64,000 nt of DNA, taken from NCBI RefSeq assembly GCF_019219065.1, contig NZ_JAHUWK010000005.1, forward strand, positions 310,001-374,000. Reading direction: 5' to 3'. The notes beneath the pieces were generated by a model that saw only the letters and a list, made by a program, of their open reading frames with translations, made no database searches and was not told where the DNA came from. A program made the translations under genes and the position numbers. Below are positions 41,947 through 49,647 of this stretch, in pieces (the stretch's first letter is position 1; every line of letters begins with the position of its first letter). The stretch comes from Duganella sp. sic0402 (lineage in GTDB: Bacteria; Pseudomonadota; Gammaproteobacteria; Burkholderiales; Burkholderiaceae_D).

Positions 41947-43470
41947 CTAGGCCAGGCAAACCTGGTTGCGGCCTGCCGACTTGGCGGCGTAGAGCGCCTT
42001 GTCGGCCGCCTCGACCAGCATCGCCGATTCATGCACGCCGCGCTGCGGCGAGATGGTGGCGACGCCGGCGCTCAGCGTCACCAGCCCGAACGGACTGCCG
42101 CTGTGCGGCATCTGCAAATTCTCCACTGCCGCACGGATGCGCTCCACCACCGCCCGCGCGCCCTCGATGCCGGTATTCGGCAGCAGGATGCCGATTTCCT
42201 CGCCGCCGTAACGCGCGCTTAAATCACCGGGCCGCTTCGGCGTCAGCGCGCGTATCAGTTTGCTGACCGCGCGCAGCACCTCGTCGCCGGCGCTGTGGCC
42301 ATACAAGTCGTTGTACTGCTTGAAGTAGTCAACATCAATCATGATGAACGCCAGCGTGTCCTGATGCCGCATGGCGCGGCTGAACTCATTGCCCAGCGTG
42401 ACATCGAACTGGCGCCGGTTGGCCAGTCCGGTCAAGCCATCCGACATGGCTTGCCGCTCCAGCGTGCGGTTGGCGCTTTCCAGTGCATCGCGCGCCACCC
42501 GCAACTCCGCCTCGGCCTGCGCGCGCAGCTTGATCTGGTCAACCAGGCGCTTGCCGAAGAAGCCGATGAAAGCCGCCAGCACCACCACCCCGATCGAACG
42601 GGTAAAGGTGTCGCGCCGCCAGCGCTCCAGCATCTCGTCGCGCGACAGCGCCGCCGTCACGAACAGCGGATAGTGCTCCAGCGGCCGGAAGCTGTTCAGC
42701 CGCACCTCGTCATCGTGGAAGGAATGGAAGAAGGCGTTGCCGACGCGCGCAGGCCCCGACAGGCGCGAGTAATGGCGGAACAGATCGCTGTCGCGCATGC
42801 TGCTGCCGACGCGCGTGCTGTCGAAGGGCTGGCGCAGCAGCAGCACGCCATCGCTGGACAGCAGCGCCACCGCGCCGCGCGCGCCCAAATCGAAGCTTTC
42901 ATAGAAGCGGCGGAAGTAATCGATGTCCAGCGTCGCCAGCACCACGCCGCCGAAGCTGCCGTCCGGCTTATCCAGGCGGCGCGATACCGGCATGATCCAC
43001 TTGCCGGTAGAACGGCTGATCACCGGCAGCCCGACATGCGGGCCGCGCTGCGGGTGGCTGCGGTGGTAGATGAAATATTCGCGGTCGGCGTTGTTGTAGG
43101 CCTGGCTCAGCACACCGCGCGAATTGACCACCCAGCGGCCGTGCTCATCGTAGACAAACAGCCCGACCAGCTGCGGCAGGTTCTCCACCTGCGCGCGCAT
43201 CTGCGGCTGCAGGCGCGCCAGCACTTGGGCGCCCTGGCCTTCGGTTTCGATGCGTTCCACGATATCGGCCAGCGCGATATCGGCAGCCTTGATGGTGTCG
43301 TCGGCCTGCTGCGCCATGGCACGCGCCAGATTGGCGCCCTGCCGCTCCATCTCCTGCAGCTGTTCGGTGCGCGCGTGGAAGCTGCGCCAGACGTCGATAC
43401 CGACCAGCGACAGGCAGACCACGCTGACAAAAACGGTGGCCCAGAACGTAATGGAAAAACGCTTGAACAT
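41947..43470 (-). CDS. Membrane diguanylate cyclase with periplasmic Cache-like sensor
   Basis: Synthesises cyclic di-GMP from two GTP. A 507-residue protein: helix 1 (FWATVFVSVVCLSLVGIDVW), a periplasmic region of about 250 residues that looks like a double Cache sensor (GLFVYDEHGRWVVNSRG, WIMPVSRRLDKPDGSFGGVV), helix 2 (SIGVVVLAAFIGFFG), then the GGDEF domain. The active-site motif is GGEEI at residues 422-426, with Ile where Phe is usual. The metal-binding IDVDYFKQYNDLYGH is intact, and no RxxD inhibitory site is obvious. The ATG at 43470 is preferred; GTG 43494 is an alternative. Its place beside pilus and LPS genes suits a surface-attachment signal. Confidence 0.9.
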   Translation of the reverse strand: MFKRFSITFWATVFVSVVCLSLVGIDVWRSFHARTEQLQEMERQGANLARAMAQQADDTIKAADIALADIVERIETEGQGAQVLARLQPQMRAQVENLPQLVGLFVYDEHGRWVVNSRGVLSQAYNNADREYFIYHRSHPQRGPHVGLPVISRSTGKWIMPVSRRLDKPDGSFGGVVLATLDIDYFRRFYESFDLGARGAVALLSSDGVLLLRQPFDSTRVGSSMRDSDLFRHYSRLSGPARVGNAFFHSFHDDEVRLNSFRPLEHYPLFVTAALSRDEMLERWRRDTFTRSIGVVVLAAFIGFFGKRLVDQIKLRAQAEAELRVARDALESANRTLERQAMSDGLTGLANRRQFDVTLGNEFSRAMRHQDTLAFIMIDVDYFKQYNDLYGHSAGDEVLRAVSKLIRALTPKRPGDLSARYGGEEIGILLPNTGIEGARAVVERIRAAVENLQMPHSGSPFGLVTLSAGVATISPQRGVHESAMLVEAADKALYAAKSAGRNQVCLA

Positions 43471-43528
43471 GGCGGTGTTAGCAGGGCTAGGCACTCCCTG
43501 CTTTATACAGCAAATCGTGGTGCGGCGC

Positions 43529-44602
43529 TCAGCCGTGCGCCGAGTTGCTGCTGGCGTCGAGCAGCGGTTGCAGATGTCGCCACGCCAGATCCGGCGTCAG
43601 CTTGACCATGCAGTCCTGATGGCCCAGCGGGCACTCGCGCTGCTTGCATGGCGCGCAGTCCAGCCGCAGCGACACCGACGCCGCCAGATCGGAAAACGGC
43701 GGCGCATGATCGGGATCGGTCGGGCCGTACAGCGCCAGCACCGGCCGGTTCAGCGCCGAGGCGATGTGCATCAGGCCGGAGTCGTTGGCCACCACTGCCG
43801 CCGCGCGCGCGATCAGCGCAATCGCTTCGGCCAGGCTGGTGACACCGGCCAGGTTGAATACCGCCGCATCCGCGTGCAGGCCGGCTTGCAGCGCGGCAGC
43901 CACTTCGGCGCAGGCTTCCTGATCCTTGGGAGAGCCCAGCAGCGCGATCTGCGTCGACGGATCACGCGCCAGCAGCGCCTGCGCCAGACCGGCGAAATGG
44001 CGCGCCGGCCAGCGCTTGGCGCCGCCGAACTCCGCGCCGGGCGCCATGGCCACCACCGGCCGCGCCGGGTCCAGGCCGGCGCGCCCGAACACGGCGGCAA
44101 TCTGCGCCTCGCTGGCAAACAGGCGCGGACGCGGCAGCGCGGCGCGCAGGCCGGGGCCCTGCACCGTCACCGGCGGTTTGGCCAGCGCGGCGTAGAACGC
44201 CACCATCGGCCGTGGCGGCAGCTCGTCGTGGTGCATCACATTGATCAGGCCATGGCGGCTTTCCCCCTTGTAGCCAACGCGCTGGCGGATGCCGGCCAGC
44301 CACGGGATCAGCGCGTACTTGATGGTATTCGGCAGCACGTAGGCGTCAGCGTAGCCGCGCTTGCGCAGCATGCGGGCAAACTTCCAGCGCTGCTTCAGTT
44401 GCAGCGCGCCGTGGCGGAACGGCGTCTCCAGCACCTGGTCCACTTCGGCGGCCTGGCGCCACACCGGCGACACCGCCGGCGGCGCCAGCACGTCGATCGG
44501 CCGCTCCGGATGCGCGGCACGCAGCAGTTGCAGCAGCGGCTGGGCCATGACGGCGTCGCCGATCCAGTTGGGGGAAATAATCAGGGTGCGCAATTCGCTC
44601 AT
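43529..44602 (-). CDS. waaF: Lipopolysaccharide heptosyltransferase II
   Basis: Adds the second heptose to the LPS inner core from ADP-heptose at the inner face of the inner membrane. The 357-residue GT9 protein begins TLIISPNWIGDAVMAQPLLQ, the WaaF signature. It has VAMAPGAEFGGAKRWPARHF near residue 190 and the donor-site block VVANDSGLMHIASALNRPVL then ALYGPTDPDHAPP. The C-terminal Cys cluster CAPCKQRECPLGHQDCM is typical of WaaF. The start at 44602 overlaps the stop of the waaL gene (4 bp), so the two are co-transcribed. Confidence 0.93.
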   Translation of the reverse strand: MSELRTLIISPNWIGDAVMAQPLLQLLRAAHPERPIDVLAPPAVSPVWRQAAEVDQVLETPFRHGALQLKQRWKFARMLRKRGYADAYVLPNTIKYALIPWLAGIRQRVGYKGESRHGLINVMHHDELPPRPMVAFYAALAKPPVTVQGPGLRAALPRPRLFASEAQIAAVFGRAGLDPARPVVAMAPGAEFGGAKRWPARHFAGLAQALLARDPSTQIALLGSPKDQEACAEVAAALQAGLHADAAVFNLAGVTSLAEAIALIARAAAVVANDSGLMHIASALNRPVLALYGPTDPDHAPPFSDLAASVSLRLDCAPCKQRECPLGHQDCMVKLTPDLAWRHLQPLLDASSNSAHG

Positions 44603-45825
44603 TGTGCCTGCTCCCTGGCGTTCAGGCACAAGCCGGCCAGCAGGAACACCATCATCGCGTAAAAAATATTGCTCAGCATGGACCAGAAGATCACTTCGCT
44701 CAGGCCGAAGCTGAAGTAGCTCAGCACCAGCAGCATGCCGGCCAGCGCCGGCGCATTCAGGTGGCCGCCGTTCTCCAGCTGGCGGCGGAAGAACAGGAAC
44801 GGCGCCACCAGCGTCGAGCCCCAGGCCAGCAGGCCAGCCACGCCGCCGTACACCAGCACTTGCAGTACGTCGTTATGGAAGTGATCGGTGTCCAGCACAT
44901 ACGGATGGGCGCGGCCATCGGCCACCAGCTGTTCCAGTTCAGCGCGCACGGTTTTATCATTGGCGCCGGTCAGCGGGTGGCGTTCGATCAGCTGCAGCGC
45001 GCTGCGCCACAGTTCCAGCCGGATGCCCAGCTTGGTCTGGGTAGGGCCGCCGCTAAAATATTGCCGGACATCGCTGACGCCCTCGTCGACCCGCTCGCGG
45101 ACACCCGTCTGCGGGATGAAGTAGGTGCTCACCACCAATGCCAGCGCCAGCAGCGCCAGCACTTTGCGCCAGCGGCCATGCAGCACATGGCCATAGCGCA
45201 CCAGCAGCACCAGCGCCAGCGCGATGGCGACCCAGCCGCCGCGCGTGCCGGTGCAGATCGAGCCGGCCAGTCCGGCCAGCGCGCCCAGCGACGGCCACAG
45301 CGCACTTCGGCCGGCAAAGTCCAGCGTCGCCGCCAGGCACATCAGGCCCATGCACAGCATGATGTCGCCAAAGGTAATCGAGTTGATCAGGCCACCGGGG
45401 CGGTCAATCTCCAGCACCCAGCGCTGATAAGCGATGAAGGCGCAGCCGGCCACGGCGCCGGCGATCAGCCCCCACCACAGCGCCTTGCGGCTGGGACGGC
45501 AGGCCAGCACGCTCAGCGTGACGGTCACGGCGGCCAGCATGCGCAGCGGCTTTTCCACGTCGCGCAGGCGGCCGTCGCCGTTGAGCAGCGCCAGCAGCAC
45601 TGCCAGCAGCAATACCGAGCTGAACGCTATCAATACGCCGCGAATCTCAGTAAGATGGCGCACCAGCTCCGGCCAGCCCTGCCGGCGATACACGATGGCG
45701 GTGATCAAAAAGGCAAAACTGCACAAGCCGACACCAAAATTGGTAATCAGCAGCAGGAAGGGAAACAGGAAAAGCAGGCTGTGGATCAGGACAGTACTGG
45801 CGCGGGACTGGGTGGTATTATTCAT
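44599..45825 (-). CDS. waaL: O-antigen ligase family membrane protein
   Basis: A 408-residue polytopic protein of the Wzy/WaaL class, which joins O-polysaccharide or sugar chains to lipid A-core in the periplasm. About ten to twelve hydrophobic helices are seen. The large periplasmic loop (about residues 250-330) includes the family phrase FGIRLELWRSALQLIERHPL and TDHFHNDVLQVLVYGGV with the catalytic-type His. An Arg-rich loop is TGTRGGWVAI. It shares clear sequence similarity, including FGIRLELW, with the N-terminal half of the fused gene at 46778. It overlaps waaF and is divergent from the glycosyltransferase gene at 45878. Confidence 0.88.
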   Translation of the reverse strand: MNNTTQSRASTVLIHSLLFLFPFLLLITNFGVGLCSFAFLITAIVYRRQGWPELVRHLTEIRGVLIAFSSVLLLAVLLALLNGDGRLRDVEKPLRMLAAVTVTLSVLACRPSRKALWWGLIAGAVAGCAFIAYQRWVLEIDRPGGLINSITFGDIMLCMGLMCLAATLDFAGRSALWPSLGALAGLAGSICTGTRGGWVAIALALVLLVRYGHVLHGRWRKVLALLALALVVSTYFIPQTGVRERVDEGVSDVRQYFSGGPTQTKLGIRLELWRSALQLIERHPLTGANDKTVRAELEQLVADGRAHPYVLDTDHFHNDVLQVLVYGGVAGLLAWGSTLVAPFLFFRRQLENGGHLNAPALAGMLLVLSYFSFGLSEVIFWSMLSNIFYAMMVFLLAGLCLNAREQAQ

Positions 45826-45877
45826 TCATATAATCGTTCATTGCAAATTAGCAATCTGCACAGAAGTTCGCACAACC

Positions 45878-46708
45878 ATGCCAGCCGCCCTCATTTCAGT
45901 TGTTATTACTACATATAACCGGCCGGATGCGCTCACCGCCGTCGTCGAAGCCTGCTTTGCCCAGGACGATCTCGGGTTCGAGCTCATTATCGCTGATGAC
46001 GGCTCGGGCCACAACACGCGCCAGGCCATCGCCGCGCTGCAGGCGCGCGCGCCGGTGCCGCTGCGCCATGTCTGGCAGGAAGACCAGGGCTTCCGCGCCG
46101 CCCGCGCGCGCAACCTCGGCACGCTGGAGGCACGCGGCGACTACATCATCTTCCTCGACGGCGATTGCGTGCCGCAGCGGAATTTTATCAGCCAGCACCG
46201 CAAACTGGCGCAAGCCGGCTATCTGGTGCAGGGCAGCCGTATCTTGCTCAATGAACAAGCCACCGGCGTGGTGCTGGGCCAGCACCTGAATCTGCACGCG
46301 CTGGCCACCACCGAAAAACTGGCCTGGCGCAGCCGTGGCGCGCTCAACAAGGTACTGCCACTGCTGATGACCTTGCCAGACGTGGGCCGCACCCGCCACC
46401 GTTTCACCTGGCGCCGCATCAAGAGCTGCAACCTGGCGGTGTGGCGCACCGACCTCGATAAGGTGAACGGCTTCGACGAAAGCTTCCTCGGCTGGGGCCA
46501 TGAGGACGCCGACCTGGTGCTGCGCCTGTTCAACGCCGGCGTGATGCGCAAGGATGGCGCTTTTGCCACCGAGGTCTTCCATTTGTGGCACCGCGACAGC
46601 CCGCGCGAACAGGAAATGAGCAATCGTGCCGCCGTGCTGCAGCGCGCAGTCGACCGCACCATCATGGCGGTCAAGGGCTTGCGCGGTAGTTGCCAGGTTG
46701 GCACATAA
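45878..46708 (+). CDS. Family 2 glycosyltransferase
   Basis: A 276-residue GT-A enzyme that transfers sugars from nucleotide-sugar donors. The N-terminus AALISVVITTYNRPDALTAV and FELIIADDGSGHNT form the donor-binding fold. The metal-binding motif is IFLDGDCVPQRNF near residue 93, and a C-terminal galactosyltransferase-like segment contains NGFDESFLGWGHEDADLVLR. Such enzymes often act on LPS core or capsule. The start at 45878 gives the standard GT2 beginning; a longer in-frame extension upstream runs antisense to waaL. It lies between two ligase-type genes, so an LPS role is likely. Confidence 0.9.
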   Translation: MPAALISVVITTYNRPDALTAVVEACFAQDDLGFELIIADDGSGHNTRQAIAALQARAPVPLRHVWQEDQGFRAARARNLGTLEARGDYIIFLDGDCVPQRNFISQHRKLAQAGYLVQGSRILLNEQATGVVLGQHLNLHALATTEKLAWRSRGALNKVLPLLMTLPDVGRTRHRFTWRRIKSCNLAVWRTDLDKVNGFDESFLGWGHEDADLVLRLFNAGVMRKDGAFATEVFHLWHRDSPREQEMSNRAAVLQRAVDRTIMAVKGLRGSCQVGT

Positions 46709-46728
46709 ATCCCTGACATTGTTGCTGC

Positions 46729-46737
46729 TGGTATAAT
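46729..46737 (+). promoter_or_regulatory. Extended -10 promoter of the ligase-heptosyltransferase fusion gene
   Basis: TGGTATAAT (46729-46737) is a perfect -10 with an extended TGn, about 41 bp before the ATG at 46778. No clear -35 at 17 bp. It makes separate transcription of the fusion gene likely. Confidence 0.6.
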
Positions 46738-46777
46738 AAATATACGCCTAATTCAACATCTCTCCACTGACTTGCCC

Positions 46778-49027
46778 ATGACCACCGCCAGCACCTCCCC
46801 GCTTGTTACCGAGCGCGGCAGCCCCCTATCCTCGTTCCTGTTGTTTGCCCTCCCCGCGCTGGCCCTGACCAGCAAGGCCGGGCTGGGGCTGGTGCAAGGC
46901 ATCATCCTGCTGATCTTCCTGCGTCACCTGCCGTCGGTGCTGCGCGGCCACCTCCAGCATTGGGGCGAGCTATCGGGGGTGACGCTGGCCTTCTTGCTGT
47001 ATTTCCTGGTCTCGCTGCTGCGCCTGGTGCTGGATGAGCAGGCGCTGCGCACGCTGGACGGACCGGCGCGGCTGCTGCTCGGCCTCAGCTGCATCGGCGT
47101 GATGTTCTACCTGCGGCCGCGCATCCGCTACTTCTGCCTCGGCCTGTGCGTCACCACCATCGTGGCGGCCCTGGTAGCCTGCGGGCAGGTGTTCAGCGGC
47201 GAGATGACACAGGCGGTCGGCTTCACCCATCATCCGATCACCTTTGGCGACCTGTCGCTGGCCTCGGGCCTGATGGCGGTCTGCTGCTTTGGCGCCTTCC
47301 GCGATCCGCGCCTGGTGCGGCTGAGCTGGCTGCCGGGCCTGGCGCTGCTGGCCGGCATGCTGTCCACCCTGCTGTCCGGTGCCTACGGCAACTGGCTCAC
47401 GCTGCCGCTGGTCCTGGTGCCGCTGCTGACCTACGGCCGCCGCATGTACGGCCGCCCGCTGGTGCTGATGGTAGCGCTGATGCTCGGCATGGTGGCGCTG
47501 GCCTGCTTCATTCCGGCTACCGGCGTGGCGCAGCGCGTCGCACTGACGATCGCCGATGTGCAAGGCTACCTGCATGGCGGCAGTCCGACCACCAGCTTCG
47601 GCATCCGGCTGGAACTGTGGCGCGCCTCGCTGATGATGTTCGCCGACCATCCATGGCTGGGCGTGGGCCGCGACAACTTCGACGCCGCGCTGCACGCGCT
47701 GGCCGCCGCCGGCCGTCTGCCGCCATCGCCGGCACTGGCCTTCAGCAGTGCCCAGAACGACCTGCTGCACTGCCTGGCTACCGGTGGCCTGCTGGACGCC
47801 TCGCTGCTGCTGTTCATGTACATCGCGCCGCTGCGCTACTTCATGGGCGAGCTGCGCCGTCCGGACCAGGGCCAGCACAGCCTGGCGCTGGCCGGCGTGG
47901 TGCTGGTGGTGGCCTTCATCGGCTTCGGGCTGACCGAGGCGATGTTCTGGCTGATGATGCCAAAAGTGTTTTACGTGATGATGCTGTGCAGCCTGATCGG
48001 CATGTGCCTGGCGGTGCGCCACCGCGCACCGACGCCGCGCCGCATCCTGATCACCCGCACCGACAACATCGGCGACGTGGTGCTGACGCTGCCGCTGGCC
48101 GGCTACCTGAAACAGCTGTATCCGCAGGCCGAGATCGTCTTCCTGTGCCGCCTGTACGCGGCGGCCGTGGTGGCGCAATGCCGCCATGTGGACCGGGTGC
48201 TGACGGTGGAAGAGCTGGGCCGGGATGTCGCCGCCAGCCTGCGCCAGACCGGTTGCGACACGGTGCTGTTCACCTATCCGCGGCGCGCGCTGGCGTACGC
48301 AGCGCGCCGCGCCGGCATCGGCCGCCGGGTGGGCAGCGCGCGCCGCGCCTACCACTGGCTGACCTGCAACCGCCTGGTCAACTTCAGCAGCCCGCTGAAA
48401 CGCCTGCACGAAGCGCAGCTCAGCTTCAAGCTGCTGCTGCCGCTGGGCGTCGATTACGAGCCGCCGCTGGAGGAAATCTGGAAACTGTACGGCCTCAACA
48501 CGCCGCGCCACGCGGACGCCGACGCGGTGCTGGCCGGGCCGGCCTTCAAACTGATCCTGCATCCCAAATCCAACGGCAACGGCCGCGAGTGGCCGCTGGA
48601 GCACTACACCACGCTGGCGCGCATGCTGGCCGATGACCCAGGTGTACGGGTACTGGTCACCGGCAGCCCATCGGAAGGCGAACTGCTGGCGCAGCAGGCG
48701 CCGGCATTGCTATCGCTGCCGAATGTGGAAAACCTGTGCGGCAAGCTCGACCTGGCCGGATTCACGGCACTGATCGGCGGCTGCGGCGGCCTGGTCGCCA
48801 GCGGCACCGGCCCGTTGCACCTGGCGGCGGCGCTGGGCCGTCCGGTAGTGGGCCTGTTCCCGCCGCTGAAGCCGATCGACCCGGCCCGCTGGGCGGCGCT
48901 GGGTCCACGCGCCACCAACCTGGTACAGCCGACCGGCTGCGGCCACTGCGCCGATCCGGCCAAATGCAGCTGCATGCTGGCCATCACTCCGCAGCAAGTC
49001 TACGACGTCATCCGCAGCTGGCGTTAA
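46778..49027 (+). CDS. Fusion protein: WaaL-like O-antigen ligase domain plus GT9 heptosyltransferase domain
   Basis: A 749-residue two-part protein. Residues 1 to about 408 are a polytopic membrane domain of the O-antigen ligase class, with HHPITFGDLSLASGLMAVC, FGIRLELWRASLMMFADHPW and VAFIGFGLTEAMFWLMMPKV. Residues about 415-749 are a soluble GT9 domain beginning RILITRTDNIGDVVLTLPLA, with LILHPKSNGNGREWPLEHYT, VASGTGPLHLAAALGRPVVG and a C-terminal Cys set (CGHCADPAKCSCM). The reading frame is continuous with even codon bias, so this is not two genes joined by error in my reading. The membrane half is clearly paralogous to the separate waaL at 44599. The start is ATG 46778, with TTG 46772 possible. 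Confidence 0.88.
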   Translation: MTTASTSPLVTERGSPLSSFLLFALPALALTSKAGLGLVQGIILLIFLRHLPSVLRGHLQHWGELSGVTLAFLLYFLVSLLRLVLDEQALRTLDGPARLLLGLSCIGVMFYLRPRIRYFCLGLCVTTIVAALVACGQVFSGEMTQAVGFTHHPITFGDLSLASGLMAVCCFGAFRDPRLVRLSWLPGLALLAGMLSTLLSGAYGNWLTLPLVLVPLLTYGRRMYGRPLVLMVALMLGMVALACFIPATGVAQRVALTIADVQGYLHGGSPTTSFGIRLELWRASLMMFADHPWLGVGRDNFDAALHALAAAGRLPPSPALAFSSAQNDLLHCLATGGLLDASLLLFMYIAPLRYFMGELRRPDQGQHSLALAGVVLVVAFIGFGLTEAMFWLMMPKVFYVMMLCSLIGMCLAVRHRAPTPRRILITRTDNIGDVVLTLPLAGYLKQLYPQAEIVFLCRLYAAAVVAQCRHVDRVLTVEELGRDVAASLRQTGCDTVLFTYPRRALAYAARRAGIGRRVGSARRAYHWLTCNRLVNFSSPLKRLHEAQLSFKLLLPLGVDYEPPLEEIWKLYGLNTPRHADADAVLAGPAFKLILHPKSNGNGREWPLEHYTTLARMLADDPGVRVLVTGSPSEGELLAQQAPALLSLPNVENLCGKLDLAGFTALIGGCGGLVASGTGPLHLAAALGRPVVGLFPPLKPIDPARWAALGPRATNLVQPTGCGHCADPAKCSCMLAITPQQVYDVIRSWR

Positions 49028-49035
49028 TCCGGGGA

Positions 49036-49647
49036 TTATTCTTCGTCGAGCATGCTGATGCGGACCAGGTCGGCGACGTTGTCGACGCCGAGCTTGCTCA
49101 TCAGCCGGGCTTTGTGTACTTCTACCGTGCGCACGCTGATGCCCAGCGCCGGGCCGATGTCGCGGTTGTGCCGGCCGACCACCACCAACTGCATGACTTC
49201 GCGCTCGCGCGGCGTCAGTTCGCTCAGCAAGCTGGCGCCGCGGCTGCGGCGTTGCCGCTCGCTCTGGTTGGCGCGGGCGCGCGACAGGGCCTCGTCAATG
49301 GCGGCGATCAGCTTGGCGTCGTCGAACGGTTTTTCTAGGAAGTCGACCGCATCCGCCTTGAACGCCGCGCGTGCCGTGCTGACATCGCCATGGCCGCTCA
49401 TGATGATGACCGGAATCTGGCAACCACGCCGCAGCAGCTCTTGCTGCAAACTTAAGCCGTCCATGCCCGACATGCGGATGTCGATCAGCAGGCAACCACT
49501 CCACGCCGCCTGCCAGCCCTGCAAAAAGGCTTCGGCGCTGGCGAACACGGCGGTGCGGTAGCCGCGCACGCCCAGCAGCAAGCCCAGCGCATCGCGCACG
49601 GCGGGATCGTCATCGACGATGAATACGGTTAAATCATGCTGCAACAT
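49036..49647 (-). CDS. FixJ/LuxR-type response regulator
   Basis: A 203-residue two-component regulator. The receiver domain (residues 4-118) has FIVDDDPAVRDALGLLL, phospho-acceptor Asp56 in CLLIDIRMSGMDGLS, and the switch Lys in DFLEKPFDDAKL. The LuxR-type helix-turn-helix (about 140-200) reads LTPREREVMQLVVVGRHNRD and ISVRTVEVHKARLMSKLGVD. This is the FixJ/TodT-like architecture. It overlaps the end of the upstream kinase gene by 14 bp, a sign of translational coupling. The targets are unknown; an inverted repeat upstream of the pair (51288-51311) is one candidate. Confidence 0.92.
   Translation of the reverse strand: MLQHDLTVFIVDDDPAVRDALGLLLGVRGYRTAVFASAEAFLQGWQAAWSGCLLIDIRMSGMDGLSLQQELLRRGCQIPVIIMSGHGDVSTARAAFKADAVDFLEKPFDDAKLIAAIDEALSRARANQSERQRRSRGASLLSELTPREREVMQLVVVGRHNRDIGPALGISVRTVEVHKARLMSKLGVDNVADLVRISMLDEE

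Noticed and set aside
46970-48604. Long open frame antisense to the ligase-heptosyltransferase fusion gene
   Set aside because: Low-complexity His/Gln/Arg-rich translation typical of antisense frames in high-GC DNA.
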